Source of the DNA: Chloroflexi bacterium HGW-Chloroflexi-3
Lineage (GTDB): Bacteria > Chloroflexota > Anaerolineae > Anaerolineales > Anaerolineaceae
Assembly (NCBI GenBank): GCA_002842045.1
Contig: PHBX01000005.1
Span: 1 to 64,000, forward strand
Length of the DNA: 64,000 nucleotides
Reading direction: 5' to 3'
Below, one piece after another: positions 8,570 through 17,885 of this stretch; the stretch's first letter is position 1; every line of letters begins with the position of its first letter. The translations under genes and the position numbers were made by a program. The notes under the pieces are model-generated. The model had not been told where the DNA came from. It worked only from the letters and a program-made list of their open reading frames with translations, and did no database searches.

Positions 8570-8827
8570 ATGGATGATAATAAAATAATGATGTATGGCA
8601 CTACCTGGTGTGGTGAATCAATACGTGCCAAGAAATTGTTTGAAGATTATCAAATAGCATTTGAATGGATCAATATCGACAAAGATAAAGATGGGGAAAA
8701 ACGCGTAAAAGAGATAAATAATGGTTACAAAAGTGTACCCACCATAATTTTTCCGGATGGTTCAATTTTAGTTGAACCAGATAAAGAAACCCTTAAAAAG
8801 AAATTTCTGGAATTAGGTCTCGTTTAG
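8570..8827 (+). CDS. Glutaredoxin-like (mycoredoxin-type) protein with a single active-site cysteine (85 aa)
   Basis: The thioredoxin fold is clear: strand MMYGTTWCGES, helix, strand WINIDKDKD, the cis-proline signature SVPTIIFPDGS and a C-terminal helix. The active site is CGES. The second cysteine of the usual CxxC is Ser, so it could only work by a monothiol mechanism. It is the only cysteine I see in the chain. A likely role is reduction of mixed disulfides of low-molecular-weight thiols, but the CGES motif is not that of CGFS iron-sulfur glutaredoxins. AAGGAG (8551-8556) lies in the end of the upstream gene. It converges on a minus-strand gene three bases away, with no terminator between. 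Confidence 0.8.
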   Translation: MDDNKIMMYGTTWCGESIRAKKLFEDYQIAFEWINIDKDKDGEKRVKEINNGYKSVPTIIFPDGSILVEPDKETLKKKFLELGLV

Positions 8828-8830
8828 TTA

Positions 8831-9049
8831 TCAATGTTTCCGAAACAACCAGACGAGTAACGCCCCAACAAACAATCCCAGACTGATGAGGACAAAAGCT
8901 AAACCATTGTTACGGCCTTCAATAGATATATTATTTGATCCCAATAATCTTTTTCCCAAATTTTTAATAAAATCAGGGTTAGGTTGTACTGGTCTTAAGT
9001 TACTCACCAGAGAATTTTCCATTACTAAATAAGAATTTTCTTCATTCAT
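8831..9049 (-). CDS. Small single-pass membrane protein downstream of an ECF-type sigma factor (72 aa)
   Basis: The N-terminal 45 residues are soluble and include LRPVQPNPDFIKNLGKRL. A membrane helix (about residues 50-68) and a short basic tail (RKH) follow, so the orientation is probably N-out or weakly determined. I recognise no domain. Its position 35 bases behind a sigma factor gene suggests a membrane-anchored partner, for example an anti-sigma-like protein, but it lacks a zinc-finger anti-sigma motif. This is inference from context only. The start ATG at 9049 has a weak upstream AAAGAAA. Confidence 0.6.
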   Translation of the reverse strand: MNEENSYLVMENSLVSNLRPVQPNPDFIKNLGKRLLGSNNISIEGRNNGLAFVLISLGLFVGALLVWLFRKH

Positions 9050-9084
9050 TTTTCTTTGATATGGCTTCCTTTTAAAAATAATTA

Positions 9085-9654
9085 TTATTTCACTTTCTTC
9101 GGTTGGTCAATTTTCTCAATCTCTTTTCGCAATGTCTCCAGCGTTCGATGATACAAGCTTTTAATAGCGCCTTCAGATTTTCGCATGATCAATCCAATTT
9201 CCGAATTACTTAATCCTTCAACAAATTTGAGAATAATCAATTGTTGCCTTTCAGGAGGTAATCTTCTTATTGCCTTCATCATTTTTTCTGATTCCTGAGA
9301 TTTCTCAATTGATGATTCAGGAAAATCGAAATGGAATGAGCTAGGTAATTGATCATCAAGGGAAACCTCTTTTTTTCTACTTCTATCACGATACCAATTA
9401 GCCACGAGATTGTGTGCTATGCGGTACAACCAGGCTGAAAAAGGAACTCCTCGTTGATTATAGGATTCAATATGTCTGAATGCTCGGTGAAACACCTTAG
9501 CAGTCAGATCTTCCGCTTCGTTGATATTTCCAGTTCGATAATATATGTAATTGTAAATTTTCCGTACATAGCGTTCATACAATATACCAAACGCTTCGTT
9601 ATCCCCGTTGCCAGCATCTTCGATTAATTGGATATCATCTAATTGTTCACTCAA
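9085..9654 (-). CDS. ECF-type RNA polymerase sigma factor (189 aa)
   Basis: Sigma region 2 is clear (FGILYERYVRKIYNYIYYR, then DLTAKVFHRAF and AWLYRIAHNLVANWYRD), and region 4 has the helix-turn-helix ERQQLIILKFVEGLSNSEIG with KSEGAIKSLYHRTLETLR. Regions 1.1 and 3 are absent, as in extracytoplasmic-function sigma factors. No ATG is present in the N-terminal part. I place the start at the TTG at 9654 because AAAAGG lies seven bases before it; the ORF stays open upstream to a TTG at 9705. It lies directly behind a membrane-bound subtilase gene and before a small membrane protein, so the three probably form one regulatory operon. Confidence 0.9.
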   Translation of the reverse strand: MSEQLDDIQLIEDAGNGDNEAFGILYERYVRKIYNYIYYRTGNINEAEDLTAKVFHRAFRHIESYNQRGVPFSAWLYRIAHNLVANWYRDRSRKKEVSLDDQLPSSFHFDFPESSIEKSQESEKMMKAIRRLPPERQQLIILKFVEGLSNSEIGLIMRKSEGAIKSLYHRTLETLRKEIEKIDQPKKVK

Positions 9655-9725
9655 AGTAAAACCTTTTAACGGGGGTATTGGATTAAACCCCAATCTAATT
9701 ATCAAGTTTCGTTCTATTAATAATA

Positions 9726-12122
9726 CTACCGAGTTTTGATGGCTTCTTCAACCGCATTGTAAGTATTTATCACCCCAAAACCAACGGCATTGTTGGGATA
9801 TATGGTTGAATCAACACATTCAGGGTACATTCCTCCGAATTCAATGGCAGTCTTTTGCAAGATTTCTTCAGTCTCCTCAATTTGTCCAATCAAGGATGGA
9901 TTTGCGCTCCACATTAATGCAACCGTACCAGCGACATGTGGACCGGCCATCGAAGTGCCACTCAGAATTGCATAGCTTGCATTTGGCATGCTTGAAAATA
10001 TATCGACACCTGGTGCGACCATATCTGGCTTTATTCTGCCAGAATCATCCACGGTTACGGGTCCTAAACTTGAAAATGGTGCCAATTCACCCATTTGATC
10101 AATAGCGCCAACCGAAAACACATTTCTATAGATTGCCAGTGGATCTGTAATGCTTTCACAACCATAATACCCATTATTTCCTGCTGATGAAACAATAAAA
10201 ACGCCAGCAGACCTTAAAGCAGAAACGGCTTGTTCGAAAACCAAATTATCACATCCCTCGATATCAGGACATCCCCAGGAATTATTGAATATATGAGCGC
10301 CAAATTCTGGCTTTCCATCCTGGATTGCATCTCCATCCGCAGGACTCGGTGCAAATAAAAATTGCATACACGCAAGATAATAACCTGGATTTCCGAGATT
10401 TCTACCTAAATTTACACATCCAATCCATCTGGCATCTGGCGCAATTCCAACATTTTTTCCTAAAATGATTCCTAAAGTATGTGTGCCATGTCCACTGATA
10501 TCCGTTGGAAAACTTGATTTATACCAGGGATCATACCAGGAATAATCTGTGTTTTCTATTGAACCGACAAATTGATCCCTTAAAGCTGGATGATTGCCGT
10601 CTACGCCAGAATCTGCTTGACCAATGATAATTCCTTTCCCAAAGATTTTAAATTCTTCCCTTGCTCTATTAACACCGATCATTTCCAGATTCCATAGAGA
10701 TTCATTTACTGTAGAAATGTCTCCATTTGTAATTGGAATTTCCTCTGGTAGTGGACGTAAGAATGGATTCACAAGAACCCGATCAACATCTTCCCGTTGT
10801 TCGATTATTAGTTTCCAAAATGGACCTGCTTTAACCACAATAGCATTCACAAGGTAGTATTGTTCGTATTCAATACGGAATTTGTTCAGGAAATTGGTAA
10901 TATCCGTTTGAGATTCAGATGCAAATTTTGCGGATGTTTGATAAACATAATTACGCTTATCGATAGGGTCTTTGATCATACTCGCTTCACGAAGATCAAC
11001 CTGCTCAGACATCACGACGAATAAGGATTCACCATAGAAACCGGGTTGACCCGCAAAAAAATAAATGAATATCACTGTGACCCATACAAAAATAGATATC
11101 GCTATGAATGGTTTTTGTGACTTTCCAGCTTCTAGTTTTTTCCGCATGAATCCAGTGATTGCAGTCGAGACAATCAAAATGACAACCGAATATGAAATCG
11201 TTTGGCTAACCCAAGAAAGTGTCTCACCTCGCTCTGATCCAATCAAAAGAGAAAGCTCATCCGGATCAAACCATATCAGCGGTAATGCAATCATGATAGC
11301 TAATAAAAACCAGACACTTAAAAAGTTATATTGTTCTCCACCTTCATTCCTAAACAATCCAGAAATTATCCAGCTAGAAACTGGAATAGTAAAAACTAAC
11401 ATCCATTGTTGCCCGTTCTGACCAAGTACTGTTGTAAAAATTATCAATCCCATAAGCACAATCAAGCCAAAAAATAATCTGCCGGCAGGTTCTATTTTCT
11501 TTTTTTCTGGAAAGAGTTCGGAATGTAATTGTTGAATTAGGATTGTTAAGAATAATCCGGATAAAATACCAACGATTAAATTTAAAACCAGATCAAGAAG
11601 AGATCCTAGAGCGCCCCATAAAACCCATGGAATGGAAAATAAACCACTAATTAAAATCGTGATTAATAGGAATTCAGATTTCGATCTCAAGTGGTTCCAA
11701 AATTTACTTCGTTTAATAACCAAAAGAAAAAAAATAATATAGATGGTAATCCCAATTATCTGAATGAAACTGACAAAAGTTGCCTCATTAATGCCAAGAA
11801 ATCTTCCCGGAATCAACACAACACCAAGAAAATTAATCAATGCCCAGAATTGAAAAATGATGTTACTGATAGGATCATTAATAATAAACCGCATCATTAA
11901 CAGTGGTAACCCGACAATACTCATATAGGAAATAATGATCAACCAGCGCAAATCTGGAAATAGAAAAGTTGCTTCAAATATTGTTTGTTCCATCACCCAC
12001 ATCATGAGTTGAGCAGCAATGGTTGCCGCTATAATCCAAATGATGGAAAAACCAAAAAGGCCTGTGAATAAACAGCCTTTTTGGTTCATACACTTTATTT
12101 GATTTACAACATTTGTATTCAT
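9726..12122 (-). CDS. Polytopic membrane protein with a C-terminal subtilisin-like (S8) protease domain (798 aa)
   Basis: The first ~370 residues hold about 11 hydrophobic membrane segments. After the last one comes a stretch resembling an I9-type propeptide (about 385-455), then a complete subtilase domain: catalytic Asp504 (QADSGVDG), His545 (SGHGTHTLG), the oxyanion Asn in FNNSWG, and Ser724 in SGTSMAGPHVAG. If the propeptide and protease lie outside the cell, this is a membrane-tethered surface protease. A multi-pass N-terminus is unusual for S8 enzymes, which usually have a simple signal peptide. AAGG is nine bases before the ATG. It is followed 71 bases later by the sigma factor start, so protease and sigma factor may be linked in envelope signalling (inference). 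Confidence 0.88.
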   Translation of the reverse strand: MNTNVVNQIKCMNQKGCLFTGLFGFSIIWIIAATIAAQLMMWVMEQTIFEATFLFPDLRWLIIISYMSIVGLPLLMMRFIINDPISNIIFQFWALINFLGVVLIPGRFLGINEATFVSFIQIIGITIYIIFFLLVIKRSKFWNHLRSKSEFLLITILISGLFSIPWVLWGALGSLLDLVLNLIVGILSGLFLTILIQQLHSELFPEKKKIEPAGRLFFGLIVLMGLIIFTTVLGQNGQQWMLVFTIPVSSWIISGLFRNEGGEQYNFLSVWFLLAIMIALPLIWFDPDELSLLIGSERGETLSWVSQTISYSVVILIVSTAITGFMRKKLEAGKSQKPFIAISIFVWVTVIFIYFFAGQPGFYGESLFVVMSEQVDLREASMIKDPIDKRNYVYQTSAKFASESQTDITNFLNKFRIEYEQYYLVNAIVVKAGPFWKLIIEQREDVDRVLVNPFLRPLPEEIPITNGDISTVNESLWNLEMIGVNRAREEFKIFGKGIIIGQADSGVDGNHPALRDQFVGSIENTDYSWYDPWYKSSFPTDISGHGTHTLGIILGKNVGIAPDARWIGCVNLGRNLGNPGYYLACMQFLFAPSPADGDAIQDGKPEFGAHIFNNSWGCPDIEGCDNLVFEQAVSALRSAGVFIVSSAGNNGYYGCESITDPLAIYRNVFSVGAIDQMGELAPFSSLGPVTVDDSGRIKPDMVAPGVDIFSSMPNASYAILSGTSMAGPHVAGTVALMWSANPSLIGQIEETEEILQKTAIEFGGMYPECVDSTIYPNNAVGFGVINTYNAVEEAIKTR

Positions 12123-12391
12123 ACTTCTTAACCTTTATTTCTTATTTCTTCTTATTCTTGACCATAAATACAGTAATGCCGAAAAGAAACAATTTTATAA
12201 TTTATGTGATTTTAGCCTACAACCCATATTGATTTTACATCGCATTTAAAAACCTTTCATTATTTGGCAAAATTTCAATTCATTTTTTCAACCAAAAGTA
12301 AAAATCAATATATAAATAAACTATCCAATAAATCTTTTGAAGTTCACAAATTTCGAAACACCATTACAGATACAAAATAAGGAGAAAAGAA

Positions 12392-13228
12392 ATGTCAATT
12401 ATAGAAAATTTTGAATGGAAGACAAAAGAAGGAGAAAAAATATTTTCTCAAAAGTGGCTTGTCGATGGTACCAGTAAAGCTATTTTCGTTCTTGTCCATG
12501 GGCTTGGGGAACATATTGGTCGTTATAACCATGTCGCCGACTTCTTTAATCAACATCAAATCTCAGTTTATGGATTTGATCATCGCGGTCACGGAAAAAG
12601 CACCGGCAAAAGGGGACATATCGGATCTAGTCAATTGTTTATGTCTGATATTGATACCCTAATCGACACAGTCAAAAAAGAAAATCCTTCCATTCCCATT
12701 TTTCTATATGGACATTCAATGGGAGGTAACATGGTCCTGTATTACACTCTTAACAAAAAACCTGCATTAAATGGAGTCATTAGTACCAGTCCTGCAATAG
12801 GAGTCGGTGATCCAGTCCCACCCATTAAATTTGTTGCTGCAAAAATCTTGAAAAACCTGTTCCCCTCATTTCAAATGGACAACGGATTGGATATTGACAA
12901 CTTATCACATAATTCGCAGGTTATTAAAGAATACAAAGAAGATCCACTTGTTCACTCTATGGTCTCGGTAAAATTAGCATTGGAAACGTTATCAAACGGA
13001 GACTGGATTCTTCAAGAAGCAGAAAAATTTAATATTCCATTATTACTTTTACAGGGTGAAAAAGATCATCTTGCTAATCTGGAAAAAACGAAACAATTAG
13101 CTGCAAAAATCCCAGAATCATTAATTACCTTCAAAATATTTCCGGAACTTTATCACGAATTGCATAATGAACTTGAACAGGAGCAGGTCTTTGATTTTAT
13201 TCTGGATTGGATTAATCGACAGTGTTAA
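12392..13228 (+). CDS. Monoacylglycerol lipase / lysophospholipase-like alpha/beta hydrolase (278 aa)
   Basis: The Hydrolase_4 (serine aminopeptidase S33) signature is complete: oxyanion HGLGEHIGRY (residues 36-45), GFDHRGHGKS, nucleophile Ser109 in YGHSMGG, an Asp in LLQGEKDHLA and a His in ELYHELHNE. There is no signal peptide, so it acts on acylglycerols or lysophospholipids in the cytoplasm or at the membrane surface. Length fits the family. AAGGAG (12379-12384) lies seven bases before the ATG. The 269 bases upstream separate it from the divergent protease gene and contain AT-rich sequence without a convincing promoter. Confidence 0.88.
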   Translation: MSIIENFEWKTKEGEKIFSQKWLVDGTSKAIFVLVHGLGEHIGRYNHVADFFNQHQISVYGFDHRGHGKSTGKRGHIGSSQLFMSDIDTLIDTVKKENPSIPIFLYGHSMGGNMVLYYTLNKKPALNGVISTSPAIGVGDPVPPIKFVAAKILKNLFPSFQMDNGLDIDNLSHNSQVIKEYKEDPLVHSMVSVKLALETLSNGDWILQEAEKFNIPLLLLQGEKDHLANLEKTKQLAAKIPESLITFKIFPELYHELHNELEQEQVFDFILDWINRQC

Positions 13229-13278
13229 TCATTCTGGTTGATACGATAAATTGTAAATAATTAGATTACAAACTTTAC

Positions 13279-13307
13279 TTGACCATTAGGCATAGGTTTT
13301 CTACAAT
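13279..13307 (+). promoter_or_regulatory. Strong sigma-70-type promoter for the glyA-gcvT fusion
   Basis: TTGACC (13279-13284) and TACAAT (13302-13307) are separated by 17 bases. The expected start near 13314 gives a leader of about 80 bases before AGGAG (13386-13390) and the ATG at 13396. The leader is AT-rich and shows no glycine-riboswitch-like structure. Confidence 0.65.
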
Positions 13308-13395
13308 AAGAAAGAAACAAACGAATAAATAAATGGTATGAATACATTTTCATATTATTTAGTTGTTGTAAATACTTTTTAAATAGGAGTTAAAA

Positions 13396-16300
13396 ATGAC
13401 TGATTTTCTATTTCGCGGCAAACTCAGTGAATTAGACCCGGATGTTTCAGAGTTAATTAAGATTGAAGCTGAACGCCAAAATCGTAAATTGATCTTGATA
13501 CCTAGCGAGAGTACTGCTCCTGCTGCTGTCCGGGACGCATTGGGGTCTGTTTTTCAGAATATTTATGCAGAGGGATACCCCGATGATCGTATGCGTTTGA
13601 TGTCAGAAGATGAGATTCTGGATTATGATGATCAACTTGCATATTACCGTCGCTATTCTGATCCTCGTTATTATAAAGGTGTCGAATATGCTGACATTAT
13701 TGAGTCGTTGGCTGCTCGTCGCTGCGCTGAAGTTTTCGCTGCAAATGGAGTCTCTCCTGAAAGTTTATACGTGAATGTTCAACCACTTTCTGGAGCACCG
13801 GCTAACAACGCTGTTTATCACCTGATCAATCCTGGCGATACGATCATGGGTATGAACCTTCTACATGGTGGACATCTCACCCACGGTTCTTCTGTCAATC
13901 GTTCAGGCAAACTATTCAACGTAATTCATTACACAGTAGACCCTGAAACTGAACAAATTAATTACGATCAGGTTGCAGCCCTGGCTACAGAACACAAACC
14001 CAAAATCATTATCGCTGGTTATTCCTCTTATCCTTTCGTTCCAGATTGGCGTAAATTTCGGGAAATTGCAGATTCGGTTGGCGCCTATTTCTTGGCTGAT
14101 GTTTCTCACATTGCAGGGTTAATTGCTGCTGGTGTCATTCCCAGTCCCGTCGGTTTTGCTCATGTAATCAGTTTTACAACCCATAAAACACTTTGTGGTC
14201 CTCGCGGTGCCTGCATCATTACAGACAATGCATCACTTGCGAAAAAGATTGACCGGGGTGTATTCCCCGGAGAGCAAGGCGGGCCTCATATCCATGCCAT
14301 CGCTGCACTGGCTGCAACATTCAAACTAGCCAAGACTCCTGAATTCAAAAAGTTACAGGAACAAATCATCAATAACTGCCAGGTATTAACCAATCATCTT
14401 GAGGAAAGGGGATTGCGCATTCCATTCAATGGCACCAATACACATCTTGGGAATATTGATGTCAGCACCATCAAAGGTCCTGATGGTACAACGCTTTCCG
14501 GTGATCTGGCTGCCAGAATTCTGGATATTGTTGGTCTGGTAATGAATAGAAATACCATCCCGGGTGACAAGAGCGCCTTGAAAGCATCCGGTGTTCGCTA
14601 TGGTACGCCCTGGATGACACAACGTGGATTAGATGAAATTGATATGGTACTGGTTGCCGATATCATTGCCGATGTTTTATTCGCTGTCACTCCTTACACC
14701 ATTGATTCACGCAAGGGACCGGTACAACGAGCAAAAATTGATTTCAAGGTTCTGGAAGAAGCAAAAATTCGTGTTCGAAAACTGGTAGAAAAAGCTGGTG
14801 TTGATCCAGATATATCTGTCCATGGCTATCCACATTTTTATTATCTGGATGAGTTGCCAAAAGGAATTAATGGAAAAATTGGGTATGATCTATCTGGAAA
14901 AGGAATCCGCCATTTTGTGAATTATGTATTTGCTAGCGAAGTTGAAACTCTTAAACCCGGTGAAGATCAGCTTACTTATCTGTATGCGGATGGAGAGCTC
15001 ATAAATGGTGTAATCACGTATGTCAGTCCGGATCATTTCCGCTTTACTACCGATGTAACCAAAGGGAATTTGGCAGCGACCTGGATGCGTGATTTATCAG
15101 ATGCTTATGTTTATTTTGACAAGGATCTTCATCGCCGTTTACCAGGACCCATCATTGTCAAAGAATCATTAGTTGTTTTTAACCAACAAATTGATAATGC
15201 AGATATTTCTGTTACCAAACCATTTTTCATTGGTCATTTGAATATGAAAGGCGGATTAACCACAAAACCTAAATTTGAGTGGGTGGAAAAAGAATCCGAT
15301 CAACTTAAACGTACTTCTTTGTATGATAATCATGTCAAATTAGGAGCAAAAATCATACCATTTGCCGGGTGGGAAATGCCAGTCTGGTATACATCAGTGA
15401 CTGAAGAACATCTGGCAACCCGAAAAGCGGCAGGACTTTTTGATGTTTCGCATATGGGAGTTTATCAGGCCGAAGGACCTGATGCTGTGACTTTCCTTGA
15501 TAGCGTCTGTGGTAATGATATTGCTGCATTGGAAATTGGTGAGTCATGCTACACCCATTTCCTGGATACCGATGCAAATGTGATTGATGACCTTTTAGTA
15601 TACAGAAGGCAAAAGGAAATCTATCTGGTTGTTGTCAATGCCTCCAATGATGATAAGGATTGGGCATGGTTAAATGCTGTCAAAGATGGAAAAGTAATGG
15701 TCGACGGTTTACGACCAGGAGCTATTGCATTTGGTAAAAATGTTGTGTTAAGAAATCTCCGTGATCGTTCTGAGGGTGCAGAAATGCGCGTTGATATTGC
15801 TCTCCAGGGACCAAAATCCAGAGATATTTTGTTAGCCTTAGGTGTAGATCCCGAAACCCGAAAACGGATCATGAAACTCAAACGGACAGAGTTATGTGAA
15901 GCCATTGTTGGTCAATTCGACCTTGTGGTATCCAGAACAGGCTATACAGGCGAAAAAATGGCGTTTGAGCTCTTTATTCACCCGGATCACGCACCAGCTT
16001 TTTGGGATGCTTTAGTTAAGGCAGGCGAACCAATGGGTCTCAAGCCTTGCGGTCTGGGGGCACGTGACTCATTGAGAACAGAAGCTGGTCTTCCACTTTA
16101 TGGCCACGAAATGGGTGGAGACTTAAACTTAGGTGTTTCAGAGGCTAATTTTGGTAGCTTCGTCAAGACCTATAAACCCTGGTTTATTGGACGTGATGCC
16201 TACCTTGCAAGGGAAGCAAAACGAAAAGGCATTGTAATCCGCTTCAGATTCCAGGAAAAAGGTGTCCGAATGGCCCACCACAACGATCCGGTGATTGACA

Positions 16301-16527
16301 AAAAAGGAAAAGTCATCGGCGTAGTCACAAGTTGCGCCATAGATTCCGAAGGATACCTTACGGGTCAGGCATATATTGAAGAAAAATCGAATGAAGATGG
16401 TGCTGTGATTTACATATATCAGGGTGCTCCTGATAATATTGGAAAACTTCCCAACCAACTTTTACCGGGTGATCGGGTAAAACTTCCCACACCAGCGATA
16501 ATTATTTCACGATTTGCAAAACTTTAA
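13396..16527 (+). CDS. Serine hydroxymethyltransferase - aminomethyltransferase fusion (GlyA-GcvT, 1043 aa)
   Basis: Residues 1 to about 445 are a full serine hydroxymethyltransferase with the PLP lysine Lys264 in [11 protein letters not shown]. Residues about 640-1043 are a full glycine-cleavage T-protein ([18 protein letters not shown], the folate-binding [22 protein letters not shown]). SHMT interconverts serine and glycine with methylene-tetrahydrofolate; the T-protein makes methylene-tetrahydrofolate from the aminomethyl group on H-protein. One chain could pass methylene-tetrahydrofolate between sites to turn two glycines into serine. The ~190-residue middle part resembles a decayed copy of the GcvT N-terminal region ([19 protein letters not shown] against [19 protein letters not shown]). 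The reading frame is open throughout. GcvH, GcvP and a lipoamide dehydrogenase are not in the window. AGGAG precedes the ATG by five bases. Confidence 0.92.
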   Translation: MTDFLFRGKLSELDPDVSELIKIEAERQNRKLILIPSESTAPAAVRDALGSVFQNIYAEGYPDDRMRLMSEDEILDYDDQLAYYRRYSDPRYYKGVEYADIIESLAARRCAEVFAANGVSPESLYVNVQPLSGAPANNAVYHLINPGDTIMGMNLLHGGHLTHGSSVNRSGKLFNVIHYTVDPETEQINYDQVAALATEHKPKIIIAGYSSYPFVPDWRKFREIADSVGAYFLADVSHIAGLIAAGVIPSPVGFAHVISFTTHKTLCGPRGACIITDNASLAKKIDRGVFPGEQGGPHIHAIAALAATFKLAKTPEFKKLQEQIINNCQVLTNHLEERGLRIPFNGTNTHLGNIDVSTIKGPDGTTLSGDLAARILDIVGLVMNRNTIPGDKSALKASGVRYGTPWMTQRGLDEIDMVLVADIIADVLFAVTPYTIDSRKGPVQRAKIDFKVLEEAKIRVRKLVEKAGVDPDISVHGYPHFYYLDELPKGINGKIGYDLSGKGIRHFVNYVFASEVETLKPGEDQLTYLYADGELINGVITYVSPDHFRFTTDVTKGNLAATWMRDLSDAYVYFDKDLHRRLPGPIIVKESLVVFNQQIDNADISVTKPFFIGHLNMKGGLTTKPKFEWVEKESDQLKRTSLYDNHVKLGAKIIPFAGWEMPVWYTSVTEEHLATRKAAGLFDVSHMGVYQAEGPDAVTFLDSVCGNDIAALEIGESCYTHFLDTDANVIDDLLVYRRQKEIYLVVVNASNDDKDWAWLNAVKDGKVMVDGLRPGAIAFGKNVVLRNLRDRSEGAEMRVDIALQGPKSRDILLALGVDPETRKRIMKLKRTELCEAIVGQFDLVVSRTGYTGEKMAFELFIHPDHAPAFWDALVKAGEPMGLKPCGLGARDSLRTEAGLPLYGHEMGGDLNLGVSEANFGSFVKTYKPWFIGRDAYLAREAKRKGIVIRFRFQEKGVRMAHHNDPVIDKKGKVIGVVTSCAIDSEGYLTGQAYIEEKSNEDGAVIYIYQGAPDNIGKLPNQLLPGDRVKLPTPAIIISRFAKL

Positions 16528-16531
16528 TTCC

Positions 16532-16565
16532 AACAGGGATGGGTTTCTACCATCCCTGTTTCTTA
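16532..16565 (+). terminator. Intrinsic terminator after the glyA-gcvT fusion
   Basis: An 11-base perfect stem, AACAGGGATGG (16532-16542) with CCATCCCTGTT (16550-16560), encloses a seven-base loop and is followed by TCTTA. The T tract is weak, so read-through into the aminotransferase gene is possible. Confidence 0.7.
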
Positions 16566-16606
16566 GTAAAATTACATTTAGTAACTATATTTAGAAGGAG
16601 TGAAAA

Positions 16607-17824
16607 ATGCAGACTTTATGGGATGACCGGTACGCTTTACGAACTATTTCGATGAAGGGTTCGGCCATACGTGAGTTACTGAAGATCACACAGATGCCGG
16701 ATGTTATTTCTTTTGCGGGTGGAATGCCTGCTCCTGAAATTTTTCCTGTAGAAGAATTCAAGGAAGCATGCATTCGGGTCTTAGATGAACAAGGTTCAGA
16801 AGCATTGCAATACGGGACCACAGATGGATATCTACCATTGCGGGAAATGATTTCACGTCACACAAATCAATATGGAATTAAAGTTACAGCCGACAACATC
16901 ATGATCACCAATGGATCCCAACAAGCGTTGGATTTATTGGGAAAGATTTTTATAAATCCTGGCGATAGAATTCTTGTAGAATCTCCAACGTATCTGGGCG
17001 CATTGCAAGCCTGGAATACATACAATGCCCAATATGTGACTGTGCCATCCGATGATGCCGGAATACAAGTAGATAAGTTGGAAATGGCTCTGCGTGCCGG
17101 TCCGAAATTTATGTATGTGTTACCAAATTTCCAAAACCCAACGGGTGTTACAATACCATTGGAACGCAGAGAAAAGTTGGTTGAATTAGCTGACCGATAC
17201 GGTGTACCCATCATTGAAGATGATCCATATGGACAATTACGGTTTGAAGGCAAACATATACCAACTGTAGAATACCTAGATGACCAATTACATGGCAATG
17301 GGACCTCGTATCATGGGAATGTAATTTACCTGAGTACGTTTTCAAAAATTCTTGCACCCGGCATTCGTCTGGCATGGGTAGTGGCAACTCCTGAAATTAT
17401 CCAAAAATTAGTCACAGCAAAACAAGGAGCTGACCTGCATACATCCACATTTAATCAAATTGTTGCCTACGAAGTCAGCAGAAAAGGTTTTCTTGACGAG
17501 CACATCAAGCGAATTAATTCAGTCTATAAAGAACGTCGAGATATCATGTTAGCGGAGCTCGAAAAGCACATGCCGGAAGGTGTCAAATGGACCAAACCTT
17601 TGGGAGGACTTTTCTTATGGGCGTCACTTCCCGAAAAATGCAATTCTAATGAATTACTGATAAAAGCTGTTGAGAAAAAAGTAGCTTTTGTACCGGGTGA
17701 ATCATTCTACCCGAATGGTGGTGGGCTGAATACAATGCGCTTGAATTTCTCCAATGCACAACCTGACATGATCCGAATTGGTATTCGAAGGTTAGCAGAA
17801 ACGATAAAAGAATCGATTTGCTAA
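16607..17824 (+). CDS. PLP-dependent class I/II aminotransferase, 2-aminoadipate/MocR-like (405 aa)
   Basis: This is a fold-type I aminotransferase: ITNGSQQALDLLGK, PNFQNPTGVTIPLERR, the Asp/Tyr pair in IIEDDPYGQLRFEG and the PLP lysine in LSTFSKILAPGIRLAW. The C-terminal RLNFS motif supplies the carboxylate-binding Arg. It matches the LysN/ARO8-type group that transaminates 2-aminoadipate, aromatic or branched-chain amino acids; the exact substrate is open. It lacks the N-terminal GntR domain of MocR regulators. AGAAGGAG (16593-16600) precedes the ATG at 16607 by six bases. It follows the glyA-gcvT fusion and ends at a strong terminator. Confidence 0.9.
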   Translation: MQTLWDDRYALRTISMKGSAIRELLKITQMPDVISFAGGMPAPEIFPVEEFKEACIRVLDEQGSEALQYGTTDGYLPLREMISRHTNQYGIKVTADNIMITNGSQQALDLLGKIFINPGDRILVESPTYLGALQAWNTYNAQYVTVPSDDAGIQVDKLEMALRAGPKFMYVLPNFQNPTGVTIPLERREKLVELADRYGVPIIEDDPYGQLRFEGKHIPTVEYLDDQLHGNGTSYHGNVIYLSTFSKILAPGIRLAWVVATPEIIQKLVTAKQGADLHTSTFNQIVAYEVSRKGFLDEHIKRINSVYKERRDIMLAELEKHMPEGVKWTKPLGGLFLWASLPEKCNSNELLIKAVEKKVAFVPGESFYPNGGGLNTMRLNFSNAQPDMIRIGIRRLAETIKESIC

Positions 17825-17849
17825 ACTTGATTCGGATTTATTAATAAAT

Positions 17850-17885
17850 TGGGTTATCAATTTTTCAGATAACCCATTTTTTTTT
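17850..17885. terminator. Terminator between convergent aminotransferase and TGS-kinase genes
   Basis: TGGGTTATC (17850-17858) pairs with GATAACCCA (17868-17876) around a nine-base loop, followed by nine Ts on the plus strand. The hairpin overlaps the minus-strand gene end by a few bases and may serve both directions, but the T tract favours the plus strand. Confidence 0.85.

Noticed and set aside
11065..11421. 118-codon plus-strand frame opposite the membrane part of the subtilase
   Set aside because: Antisense of conserved membrane helices; no ribosome site.
12123..12391. tRNA or other RNA gene in the largest intergenic gap
   Set aside because: No cloverleaf, CCA end or GC-rich stems; the sequence is AT-rich promoter-type DNA.
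13308..13395. Possible glycine riboswitch in the leader of the glyA-gcvT fusion
   Set aside because: The ~80-base leader is AT-rich, has no GC stems and is too short for a glycine aptamer plus expression platform.
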